Shown here one piece after another: positions 11,296 through 18,448 of a stretch of DNA of 64,000 nucleotides (within the stretch, counting starts at the first letter, position 1; each line of letters begins with the position of its first letter). The DNA comes from an uncultured Pelagibacteraceae bacterium (GTDB lineage: Bacteria; Pseudomonadota; Alphaproteobacteria; Pelagibacterales; Pelagibacteraceae), in contig CACBYV010000002.1 of NCBI GenBank assembly GCA_902543575.1, forward strand, positions 1-64,000. The letters run 5' to 3'. The notes beneath the pieces are model-generated. The model ran no database searches. It worked only from the letters and a program-made list of their open reading frames with translations, and had not been told where the DNA came from. Position numbers and translations under genes: made by a program.

Positions 11296-11537
11296 TGGAA
11301 GTTACCAACGGTATTTTTAAAGCTGCCGGTCAGATTTATTCCAATAACAGAGGCTCTATTTTAAGAACAATTGTTTATACAGTTGGTCATTTTGCAATTG
11401 CTATAACTGTTTTGATGTTAGTTGCTGATGTATCTTTTATGATAGCTTTGACCGATGCAATTGTAGAACCAATTGCCAATTCTATTTGGTATTTCATTTT
11501 AGATAAGTGGTGGGCAAGTAGATCAAAAAGTAAATAA
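11295..11537 (+). CDS. DUF2061 small membrane protein
   Basis: This 80-residue protein shows two hydrophobic segments (about residues 25-45 and 50-70) and the conserved SILRTIVYTVGHFAIAITVL and WYFILDKWWA stretches typical of DUF2061, a family of small predicted membrane proteins without assigned function. The ATG overlaps the preceding hydroxylase stop (TAATG), indicating coupled translation in the katG operon. Its stop lies inside a Fur-box-like sequence. Confidence 0.75.
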   Translation: MEVTNGIFKAAGQIYSNNRGSILRTIVYTVGHFAIAITVLMLVADVSFMIALTDAIVEPIANSIWYFILDKWWASRSKSK

Positions 11538-11548
11538 TAATCATTATC
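11530..11548 (+). promoter_or_regulatory. Fur-box-like site
   Basis: The 19-mer beginning at 11530 ends in AATAATCATTATC. It matches the classical Fur consensus (GATAATGATAATCATTATC) at 16 of 19 positions, with mismatches at positions 2, 3 and 7. It overlaps the stop codon of the DUF2061 gene and lies about 135 nt upstream of the cysteine-rich mini-protein. In such A+T-rich DNA chance matches occur, but the intact right half is notable beside an iron-linked gene cluster. Confidence 0.4.
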
Positions 11549-11589
11549 AATAAGTATTTAAGAAAAATTTAATAAGGATAATTAGTAGT

Positions 11590-11637
11590 AATAATAATTA
11601 TTCGCAAAAAAAATGCATAAATAATAATTATTCGCAA
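11590..11637 (+). repeat. Two 18-nt direct repeats, 30-nt period
   Basis: AATAATAATTATTCGCAA occurs identically at 11590-11607 and 11620-11637. Each copy contains the perfect palindrome AATAATTATT followed by CGCAA, resembling the half-site layout of alphaproteobacterial Fur-type boxes. The 30-nt period is close to three helical turns. Both copies lie in the 144-bp gap upstream of the cysteine-rich mini-protein gene and are probably its regulatory region; the binding protein is unknown. Confidence 0.65.
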
Positions 11638-11681
11638 GGATATTTGTTGAAAATAATTTTTTCATATTTAATTTTTAATAT

Positions 11682-11861
11682 ATGCAAATAGAAAATTATA
11701 ATTGTAAAAAATGTGGATTAACAATTTCTTCAACTTGTTCCAAGTGTGATAAAATAGTTGATGTTGAAGTCCTTGATGATGGATGCATAGTTCAAAAGAC
11801 TAAATGTGTTGATTGTGCAAATGCTCCAGTGATCAAAGACGTTTGTGTCCAACAAAAATAA
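11682..11861 (+). CDS. Cysteine-rich mini-protein, 59 residues
   Basis: This short open frame encodes 59 residues with eight cysteines: CxxC pairs at 8/11, 19/22 and 42/45, plus Cys35 and Cys55. The spacing resembles zinc-ribbon or rubredoxin-like knuckles, or a small metal-binding protein. It does not match the CxC...CxxC pattern of bacterioferritin-associated ferredoxin. It is hydrophilic and has no signal peptide. No obvious Shine-Dalgarno sequence precedes the ATG. Its upstream region holds a Fur-box-like site and two perfect 18-nt repeats, which suggests metal-dependent expression. I do not recognise the family. Confidence 0.65.
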   Translation: MQIENYNCKKCGLTISSTCSKCDKIVDVEVLDDGCIVQKTKCVDCANAPVIKDVCVQQK

Positions 11862-11887
11862 TTAGTTAATATATATAACTTAGAGGG

Positions 11888-12340
11888 TTAGTTGATTTTT
11901 CCCCAAAGATTTTCTTCGTCAACCCACCCTTTAAAACTTTTAGTTTCTACTAAGCACCAATTTCTCTCGCATTTTTTCACTATCAATAATCTTCCTGTTT
12001 CTATTTTAGCCAAGGGTTTAGAAAATTTAGTTGGTTTTTTGAATAGAATTTTATTTGATACAGTTATAAAGGATTTTGACTGCTTCAATTGAGAAATGTG
12101 TATCCACCCACCATTCTTTTTATTGTCAATTATTCTTCTAAAATTTTCTTTTTTATCAATCACTTTTACCGGCAAGTTTATTTTCTTGTAAATATACTTT
12201 ATTGGATAATCAAAACTTGGGCCATATCTTACGTTTACCTTATCATTTTTAAGCATTAAAAATTTTTCATTATTTTCAGAAATGGCATTAGAAGTAAAAA
12301 ATATAATAATTAAAATCTTGAAGATTAATTGCACAAACAA
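11888..12340 (-). CDS. Exported SH3-domain protein
   Basis: The product has about 150 residues with an N-terminal signal peptide (hydrophobic LIFKILIIIFFTSNAIS). Two bacterial SH3-like repeats follow, recognisable by KVNVRYGPSFDYPI and GGWIHISQLK in the first and LFKKPTKFSKPLAKIETG and GWVDEENLWG in the second. Such domains usually sit in the periplasm and bind peptidoglycan or peptides. The start is uncertain: the frame opens with TTG at 12340 and GTG at 12334, both inside the end of the preceding E1-like gene, so coupled translation is likely. Confidence 0.75.
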   Translation of the reverse strand: MFVQLIFKILIIIFFTSNAISENNEKFLMLKNDKVNVRYGPSFDYPIKYIYKKINLPVKVIDKKENFRRIIDNKKNGGWIHISQLKQSKSFITVSNKILFKKPTKFSKPLAKIETGRLLIVKKCERNWCLVETKSFKGWVDEENLWGKIN

Positions 12341-13077
12341 CCTTTTTTTTTAGTAAATTTTATTTTTCTAAATTCAAGTTTTTTCAGATTAACAATCAGA
12401 ATTGATGAGTGAAGACTTTTATCTGACGAAATTATATTTTTTAAAACTTCATTAGCTTGCATACTCCCAATTATATTTGATGTAGTTCCTAATATTCCTT
12501 CACTTTCACAATTTAAAACTTCATCAGAAGGTTCTGACTGGTAAAAACATTTTAAACATGGACTTGATTTATTATTAAAATCGAATGAAAAAATATGTCC
12601 ATCAAATTTACTAATAGCACCAACTATTAATTTTCTTTTATATTTTAATGAAAATTTATTTATTAAAAATTTAGTCTTAAAATTATCTGTTCCATCTACA
12701 ATTATATCGAAATCTTTTACAATTTTATTTAAATTTTTTTCTGATGCTTTTTCTTTTAAAATTTTGACTTTTACATCTCTGTTAATTAATTTTATTCTTC
12801 TTTTAAAGATATCAACCTTAAATTTTCCAACATCTTTTGAAGTATACAAAATTTGTCTTTGAAGATTTGAAATATCTACTTTATCGTGATCAATAGCACC
12901 TATATACCCTACACCGCATCTAGCCAACAAATCTGCAACTGGACTACCTAATCCACCAATTCCTACAATTAAAACTTTTGAATTAATTATTTTCTTTTGT
13001 CCTAATATACCAATATCCTTAAGAATTATTTGTCTAGAGTATCTCTCAAGCTTTCGTTTAGATAATGAATTTTTCAC
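12325..13077 (-). CDS. ThiF/MoeB/HesA-family E1-like adenylyltransferase
   Basis: The family activates the C-terminal glycine of small ubiquitin-like sulfur carriers (MoaD, ThiS) by adenylation. The 250 residues include the nucleotide-binding GIGGLGSPVADLLARCGVG loop, DKVDISNLQRQILY with the conserved Arg/Gln, VDGTDNFKTKFLINKF, and two Cys motifs. PCLKC and the C-terminal GCLC together form the structural zinc site. Whether it serves thiamine or molybdopterin cannot be decided because no carrier gene lies nearby. Its start overlaps the dut stop by 4 bp. Confidence 0.85.
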   Translation of the reverse strand: MKNSLSKRKLERYSRQIILKDIGILGQKKIINSKVLIVGIGGLGSPVADLLARCGVGYIGAIDHDKVDISNLQRQILYTSKDVGKFKVDIFKRRIKLINRDVKVKILKEKASEKNLNKIVKDFDIIVDGTDNFKTKFLINKFSLKYKRKLIVGAISKFDGHIFSFDFNNKSSPCLKCFYQSEPSDEVLNCESEGILGTTSNIIGSMQANEVLKNIISSDKSLHSSILIVNLKKLEFRKIKFTKKKGCLCN

Positions 13078-13511
13078 TTACCCGTTGATCCAAATCCACC
13101 CGAACCTCTAATTGTCTCAGGCAAAGTTTCTACAGTTTCAAAATCTACTTTTAGAATTGGCATTAATATCATTTGCGCAATCCTATCATCGTTATTTACT
13201 GTAAAGTCTTTATCTCCATGATTAAATAAAATTACTTTTATTTCTCCTCTATAGTCACTATCAATTGTTCCAGGAGTATTTAACACACTTATATTATTTT
13301 TAGCTGCTAAACCTGATCGCGGCCTGATCTGAACTTCGGAATCCTCAGGTATTGCAATTGATATACCTGTTGGCACTAAAGCGTTTTCGCCTGGTTTAAT
13401 TACTATTTTCTTTTCAATGAATGCAGTCAAATCTAGTCCAGATGAACCTGTTGTTTTATATTCAGGCAGTTTAACTTTTTCGTCTAATTTTTTAATTAAG
13501 ACTTTTACCAT
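13074..13511 (-). CDS. dut: dUTP diphosphatase
   Basis: Dut hydrolyses dUTP to dUMP, keeping uracil out of DNA and feeding thymidylate synthesis. The 145-residue trimeric-type enzyme shows the five family motifs: SSGLDLTA, RPRSGLA, the GTIDSDYRGEIKV segment with the catalytic Asp, DRIAQMI, and the C-terminal glycine-rich GSGGFGSTG arm. The gene sits 4 nt from coaBC, as in many alphaproteobacteria where coaBC and dut are adjacent. Confidence 0.96.
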   Translation of the reverse strand: MVKVLIKKLDEKVKLPEYKTTGSSGLDLTAFIEKKIVIKPGENALVPTGISIAIPEDSEVQIRPRSGLAAKNNISVLNTPGTIDSDYRGEIKVILFNHGDKDFTVNNDDRIAQMILMPILKVDFETVETLPETIRGSGGFGSTGK

Positions 13512-13515
13512 TAAG

Positions 13516-14715
13516 TTAATTAATCTGTTGAATTACTCTTTTGACTATTTCTTCAGCGACCAATGATTTACTCATCTTTTCAAAATTTTCTTCAGGTTTA
13601 TCTTTGTAAAATATAGAAATTTTATTAAAATCTGATCCAAATCCTATAGTTTGATCTGAGACATCATTTGCAATTACCCAGTCACATTTTTTTTCATTCA
13701 ACTTTCTCTTTGCATTTATTGAGACATTGTTTGTTTCTGCTGCAAAACCAATTGTTATTTTTGGTCTTAATGAATTATGATTAGATATATGATTTAAAAT
13801 ATCGATATTTTTTTCTAGCTCTAAGTTAAATTCTTCATTCTTTTTAATCTTTTTACTTTTATAATTTTTCACTTTAAAATCAGAAACAGCTGCAGAAAAA
13901 ATAGCTACATCTGTTGGTAGATTATTTAAACTTTCTTTGAACATCTCTTCAGCTGTTTCAACACTTACAAAATTAACACCATCCAAAGGTTTAATGCTTG
14001 TCTTTCCAGAAATAAGTGTCGTATCAAATCCATTGTCTCTAAGACATTTGGCTATTTCATATCCTTGTTTGCCACTGGATTTATTTGTAATAAATCTTAC
14101 AGGATCAATATATTCATTAGTTGGTCCGGCAGTAACTAAAGCTTTTAATTTTTTATTTTTATCTAAATTAGAAAAATAATTTTTAAGTGTGTTGACTATT
14201 TCATTTGGTTCTGTCATTTTTCCTTCACCGTATTCACCACATGCCATATCTCCTATCTCTGGCCCAATAATTTTGTATCCAAAGCTTTTTAATTTTAATA
14301 TGTTTTCTTTAGTAGAAGGATGCTCCCACATTCTTACATTCATTGCTGGTGCTAAAAATATTTGTTTGTTAGAGGCTAATAAAACAGTAGACGCCAAATC
14401 TTCAGCATTTCCTGAGGCTACTTTAGATATGGTATTAGCTGTAATTGGTGCAACTAATACTGCATCAGCCCATCTTGATAAAGATATGTGGTCCATCTCA
14501 GCTTCGTTCTCTGCACTAAATATATCGTCATAAACTTTTTCTTGGGAAAGAGACGAAACAGATAGTGGAGTTACAAATTCTTTTGCATTTTTTGTTAATA
14601 TAGTTTTTACACGAGCACCACTTTTCTTATATAATCTTATTAACTCAAGACTTTTGTAAGCAGAAATTCCACCACATATAATTAACAGTATTTTTTTATT
14701 CTCAAAATAATTCAT
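13516..14715 (-). CDS. coaBC: Phosphopantothenoylcysteine decarboxylase/synthetase
   Basis: This bifunctional enzyme joins 4'-phosphopantothenate to cysteine (CoaB) and decarboxylates the product (CoaC), giving 4'-phosphopantetheine for coenzyme A. The 399 residues begin with the FMN-binding CoaC domain (GGISAYKSLELIRLY, then PAMNVRMWEHPST and the ACGEYGEGKM loop). The CoaB domain begins near residue 190 with VTAGPTNEYIDPVRFITN and SSGKQGYEIA, and ends with the ANDV motif. It lies 8 nt downstream of ubiB on the same strand, in the ubiE-ubiB-coaBC-dut order typical of alphaproteobacteria. Confidence 0.95.
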   Translation of the reverse strand: MNYFENKKILLIICGGISAYKSLELIRLYKKSGARVKTILTKNAKEFVTPLSVSSLSQEKVYDDIFSAENEAEMDHISLSRWADAVLVAPITANTISKVASGNAEDLASTVLLASNKQIFLAPAMNVRMWEHPSTKENILKLKSFGYKIIGPEIGDMACGEYGEGKMTEPNEIVNTLKNYFSNLDKNKKLKALVTAGPTNEYIDPVRFITNKSSGKQGYEIAKCLRDNGFDTTLISGKTSIKPLDGVNFVSVETAEEMFKESLNNLPTDVAIFSAAVSDFKVKNYKSKKIKKNEEFNLELEKNIDILNHISNHNSLRPKITIGFAAETNNVSINAKRKLNEKKCDWVIANDVSDQTIGFGSDFNKISIFYKDKPEENFEKMSKSLVAEEIVKRVIQQIN

Positions 14716-14723
14716 CGTCGAGA

Positions 14724-16301
14724 TTAAAATACTACTAATCCTAAAATTACAAGTAATAATAAACCAATGATTGATTGATTTCTGAAAGCTACCATTTCAT
14801 TTTTTTTTGTATTTAGATCATTATACGTATTAGTATTTTGTGGAATTTGCCCACTTGCAAGAAATGTTAATGCTTGGTTTGCTTTATCCATTATTTGCGG
14901 CATTTCTGGTAATCTTTTTATAACTTCTGCAGAATTTTTTAGAGTTTCATTTAATGTTGTTATAGGATCTTTTGTTTCTTTAAGCCATTTTTCAAGAACA
15001 GGTCTTGACGTTTCCCAAATGTTTGTCTCTGGATTTAATCTTCTTGCAACACCTTCAACTACTACCATGGTTTTCTGTAGCATTAGCAACTGTGGTTGAG
15101 TTTGCATATTAAATTTTTCTGTCACATCAAAAAGTTGTTTGAGTAGTTTACCGCCAGATATATCTTTAATTGACTGACCAAATATTGGCTCTCCTATTGA
15201 TCTTAGTGCTTGGGCAAGATCATCAACAGGCACTTCTTTTGGAACTAACCCTGCAGCCAAATGAACTTCAGCCACTTTTTTATAATCTCGTTTAATAAAT
15301 CCATATAAAATCTCAGCAAGAAATTTTTTACTCAAATCATCAAGCCTTCCCATTATACCAAAATCGATAGGAACTATTTGACCACTATTATTTATAAAAA
15401 TGTTACCTTGATGCATATCTGCATGAAAAAAACCATCTCTAACAGCATGTCTTAAAAAATGTTGAATAATATCTGATGCAATTTTTTTGGTATCTATATT
15501 TCTTTTTTCTAACTCTTCTGTTTCTCTTATAGAGACACCTTCAACCCAGTCTAAAGTCATTACATTTTCACTTGTAAAATTCCAATAAATTCTAGGAACT
15601 TGAAATCCACTGTCATTCTTAGTGTTTTCAGAATATTCATTAGCTGCAGCGGCTTCAAATCTTAAATCCATTTCTAAATTGGTTATTTCTTTTAGCAAAT
15701 AAACAACCTCAACTAATTTAAGTCTTTTTGTCTTTTTGATAATTGACTCAGTTAAAAAAGCAAAAAGCATCAAAGCATCAATTTCTTCGTTGAATATTTT
15801 TTTTATATTTGGTCGTAAAATTTTTATAGCCACATCTTTAATTGTGCCATTATCATTTATTTGCGCTTTATGAACCTGAGCTATAGATGCTGCTGCCACT
15901 GGTTCAGATAGATTTATAATTGAATTAAAATTATCTTTCCCTAAATCTTTTTCGATTATTTCTTTAGCTTTAGATAATTCAAAGGGAGGCAAACGATCTT
16001 GTAAACTCTCTAGTTGCTTTGATAACTTTTCTCCTATTATATCCGGTCTAGTTGCCAGAAATTGACCTAATTTAATGAATGTTGTGCCCATAGATTGCAA
16101 GGAGTTTGATAATCTTTCACCTTCGGTTTCATTTACAAAAGAATTATCTTTTTTTGAAAATGATAAAGACAACAAATAGAATAAAATTTTTATTCCAATT
16201 GGTGGATTATGAAACTTTGTGAATATATTCAAAGCGTCAGATTTTGCTAATTTCCTTCCAAGCTTAAAAAGTATATATAATTTTTTAATCATATTTTCCA
16301 A
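14724..16301 (-). CDS. ubiB: UbiB/ABC1 atypical kinase-like protein
   Basis: UbiB-family proteins are membrane-bound ATPases required for ubiquinone synthesis. The 525-residue protein has the family's inhibitory KxGQ motif (TFIKLGQFLATRPDI), the alanine-rich loop AAASIAQVHKA, the catalytic ADMHQGNIF and the metal-binding PIDFG. It ends in a hydrophobic segment (SIIGLLLLVILGLVVF) that fits a C-terminal membrane anchor. Its start overlaps the end of ubiE by 13 bp, and both serve the same pathway. Confidence 0.95.
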   Translation of the reverse strand: MENMIKKLYILFKLGRKLAKSDALNIFTKFHNPPIGIKILFYLLSLSFSKKDNSFVNETEGERLSNSLQSMGTTFIKLGQFLATRPDIIGEKLSKQLESLQDRLPPFELSKAKEIIEKDLGKDNFNSIINLSEPVAAASIAQVHKAQINDNGTIKDVAIKILRPNIKKIFNEEIDALMLFAFLTESIIKKTKRLKLVEVVYLLKEITNLEMDLRFEAAAANEYSENTKNDSGFQVPRIYWNFTSENVMTLDWVEGVSIRETEELEKRNIDTKKIASDIIQHFLRHAVRDGFFHADMHQGNIFINNSGQIVPIDFGIMGRLDDLSKKFLAEILYGFIKRDYKKVAEVHLAAGLVPKEVPVDDLAQALRSIGEPIFGQSIKDISGGKLLKQLFDVTEKFNMQTQPQLLMLQKTMVVVEGVARRLNPETNIWETSRPVLEKWLKETKDPITTLNETLKNSAEVIKRLPEMPQIMDKANQALTFLASGQIPQNTNTYNDLNTKKNEMVAFRNQSIIGLLLLVILGLVVF

Positions 16302-16996
16302 CCTGAATGAATGGCTACTATTCCACCAGAAAAGTTTCTATACTCACATTTAATAAAATTATTTTTCTCCATTAAACCCTTTAATTCCTCTTGATTAACA
16401 AATTCTTGGATACTTTTTATTAGATATTCATAAGGCTCTTTTTCACCAACCACAAATTTTCCTATTTCTGGAATTAATTTAGAGTATCTTTTATAGACTA
16501 AATCTAAGTTTAAATTTTGAATTTTTGAAAATTCTAAACAAAAAAATCTACCTCCTGACTTTAAAACTCTGTACGCTTCACTTAAGGATTTATTAATATT
16601 TTTTGTGTTTCTTAAACCAAAACTGATTGTGTAATAATCACATGAATTAGATTTTAAAGGCAATTTCTCTGCCGACCCCTTAATCCACTTGATATTTTTG
16701 TAATTTGATAATCTATTTTTTCCCTTTTTCAACATTCCTTCGTTGGGGTCAATACAAAATAATTCTATATTTTTATTTGAACTATTATCGATAAAAAGTT
16801 TTGCTATATCACCTGTGCCACATGCAACATCTGCTAGAATTTTATTTTTACCTGGGTTCATCCAATTTATTAAATTTCTTTTCCAGATTCTATGAATTCC
16901 AAGTGACATCAGATCATTCATGATGTCGTATTTATCATAAACTTTATCGAAGACACCTTGGACTAGACCTTTTTTATTTTGAAGATATTGTTGCAT
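16289..16996 (-). CDS. ubiE: Ubiquinone/menaquinone C-methyltransferase
   Basis: UbiE uses S-adenosylmethionine to methylate the quinone ring of demethoxyubiquinol. The 235-residue Rossmann-fold enzyme has motif I ADVACGTGDIA, the YYTISFGLRNTKNINKSLSEAYRVLK family signature and GGRFFCLEFSK. It is the first gene of a minus-strand block and is divergent from mutM across a 32-bp spacer that must contain both start regions. With coq7 elsewhere in the window it supports an aerobic ubiquinone pathway. Confidence 0.95.
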   Translation of the reverse strand: MQQYLQNKKGLVQGVFDKVYDKYDIMNDLMSLGIHRIWKRNLINWMNPGKNKILADVACGTGDIAKLFIDNSSNKNIELFCIDPNEGMLKKGKNRLSNYKNIKWIKGSAEKLPLKSNSCDYYTISFGLRNTKNINKSLSEAYRVLKSGGRFFCLEFSKIQNLNLDLVYKRYSKLIPEIGKFVVGEKEPYEYLIKSIQEFVNQEELKGLMEKNNFIKCEYRNFSGGIVAIHSGWKI

Positions 16997-17028
16997 AAAA
17001 TAAATAATATTAATTAATATAATAATAA

Positions 17029-17892
17029 ATGCCAGAATTGCCAGAAGTAGAAGTTGTTAAAGAGTCACTAAGTAGAACAATAACAGGAAAAAAAATAAAA
17101 AAAGTAAGTATAAAGAATAGGAATTTAAGGTACAAAATAAAAAAAGGTTTTGAAACAAGACTTCAATCAAAATCAATAAAAAAAGTTAAGAGGTTTTCAA
17201 AATATATCATACTAGTTTTAAATGATGAAAAATTTTGCTTAATTCATCTTGGAATGTCTGGCACTATACATCTCTTAAGAAAAAATATTTTAAATCAAAA
17301 AACAAATGCAAGTTTTTATCATAGTCCTTATTTGCCAAAAAAACATAACCATGTGTTTTTGGAATTTGATAACATAAAAATTATATATAATGATCCCAGA
17401 AGATTTGGTTATTTCAAATTATTTGAAAACAAGAATAATTTAGTAAATTTTATAAATAACTATGGTCCTGAGCCTTTTTCATCAAAATTTAATCTCAACT
17501 ACTTAAAAAAATATTTTTATAAAAAGAAAAAGAATATAAAAAATTTTCTTTTAGATCAAAAGTTTGTTTCAGGTTTGGGGAATATTTATGCAAGTGAAAT
17601 TTTATTCAGCTCTAAAATAAATCCAAAAAAAAAAGCAAAATCTTTAAGTGAAAACGATTGTATTAATATTATTAAATATTCAAGAAAAATTTTAAATTTA
17701 GCGATAAAAAAAGGTGGGTCTAGTATTAGAGATTTTAAAAATATAGTTGGTAAAAATGGATCTTTTCAAGATAACTTTAAAGTATATAATAGAGAAAATA
17801 AGAGTTGTCTTTCACCAGGATGCAAAGGGACAATAAAAAAAAAATTTATCACTAATAGATCAACATTTTTTTGTAATATTTGTCAAAAATAA
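17029..17892 (+). CDS. mutM: Formamidopyrimidine-DNA glycosylase
   Basis: MutM removes 8-oxoguanine and formamidopyrimidines from DNA and nicks the abasic site. The 287-residue protein starts with MPELPEVEVV, which supplies the catalytic N-terminal proline (after Met removal) and glutamate. It carries the conserved LIHLGMSG loop, the helix-two-turn-helix (FLLDQKFVSGLGNIYASEIL) and a C-terminal four-Cys zinc finger in the last 35 residues. A TATAAT at 17018-17023 lies only 5 nt before the ATG, so any transcript from it would start inside the gene; a promoter further upstream, in ubiE, seems needed. Confidence 0.95.
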   Translation: MPELPEVEVVKESLSRTITGKKIKKVSIKNRNLRYKIKKGFETRLQSKSIKKVKRFSKYIILVLNDEKFCLIHLGMSGTIHLLRKNILNQKTNASFYHSPYLPKKHNHVFLEFDNIKIIYNDPRRFGYFKLFENKNNLVNFINNYGPEPFSSKFNLNYLKKYFYKKKKNIKNFLLDQKFVSGLGNIYASEILFSSKINPKKKAKSLSENDCINIIKYSRKILNLAIKKGGSSIRDFKNIVGKNGSFQDNFKVYNRENKSCLSPGCKGTIKKKFITNRSTFFCNICQK

Positions 17893-17904
17893 AAAATTAT
17901 TATA

Positions 17905-17932
17905 TTGACCGTATAAATTTCTCGTTATATAC
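17905..17932 (+). promoter_or_regulatory. rpsT promoter with very short leader
   Basis: TTGACC at 17905-17910 and the TATATAC element at 17926-17932 (TATACA at 17928 gives 17-nt spacing) form a plausible sigma-70 promoter. The ATG of rpsT begins 10 nt after TATATAC, so the transcript would start at or within a few bases of the start codon. There is no Shine-Dalgarno sequence in the gap. The same TATATAC-N10-ATG layout appears before aceE and gltD. Confidence 0.5.
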
Positions 17933-17942
17933 AATCGCGCTT

Positions 17943-18203
17943 ATGGCAAACACTAAATCAGCTATTAAACGAATAAGACGTATATCACGTCAAACAACGG
18001 TAAATAAGTCTAGAAAAAGCAGGTTTAGATCTGCAATAAAAAAAATGAATTTAATTCTTGATAAAAAGGACAAAAAAGAAGCTTTAGCATTCTTGCCAAA
18101 ATTAAACTCTGAATTGATGAAAATAGCAAAGACAGGGGTTATAAAAAAGCAAAACGCGTCAAGAAATATTTCTAGAATAACAAAAAAAATAAATTCCTTA
18201 TAA
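17943..18203 (+). CDS. rpsT: Ribosomal protein S20
   Basis: S20 binds the 5' domain and the penultimate helix of 16S rRNA. From the ATG at 17943 the product is 86 residues, starting with MANTKSAIKRIRRISRQ and ending with the KTGVIKKQNASRNISRITKKI helix, the standard S20 length. The longer in-frame opening upstream overlaps mutM and is not family-like. The order mutM-rpsT-dnaA is common in alphaproteobacteria. Confidence 0.95.
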   Translation: MANTKSAIKRIRRISRQTTVNKSRKSRFRSAIKKMNLILDKKDKKEALAFLPKLNSELMKIAKTGVIKKQNASRNISRITKKINSL

Positions 18204-18448
18204 CAACTTTTAGTTTACTTAAAGAAATTACAACCCTAGAGATTATTTTTTCAATTAAAAAAAGGAATCTTTTATTTTTTTAGTCCCAAAATAAAAAAAA
18301 AATAAAAAAAGTAAATTTAAGATTACTAATTTTAAGTCCCTAAAAATAGATTCAATTATTAATTTATACAATTGTAAATTTTATTTTTTTTTGAGAATGA
18401 AAATAAATTTATTGCATTGAATTATGAATAGGAGTTTAACAGACTCTC
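18204..18448 (+). other. 245-bp A+T-rich spacer before dnaA
   Basis: This is the largest gene-free stretch in the window. It contains long A and T runs, a perfect palindrome TACAATTGTA (18367-18376), and two AGTCCC hexamers in similar contexts (18282 and 18335). The best DnaA-box match is a single TTATACAAT (7 of 9 against TTATNCACA), and no cluster of boxes is visible. It ends with AGGAG ahead of dnaA. It is more likely a dnaA regulatory region than a replication origin. Confidence 0.4.

Noticed and set aside
11682-11861. Identification of the Cys-rich protein as bacterioferritin-associated ferredoxin
   Set aside because: The cysteine spacing does not match CxC with a distant CxxC. It has three CxxC pairs and two extra cysteines instead.
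11892-12092. 66-codon open frame opposite the SH3 gene
   Set aside because: The minus-strand frame has a signal peptide and SH3 motifs, so the opposite frame is a compositional shadow.
18204-18448. Replication origin next to dnaA
   Set aside because: No cluster of DnaA boxes and no rpmH or gyrB neighbourhood. High A+T alone is not evidence in such a genome.
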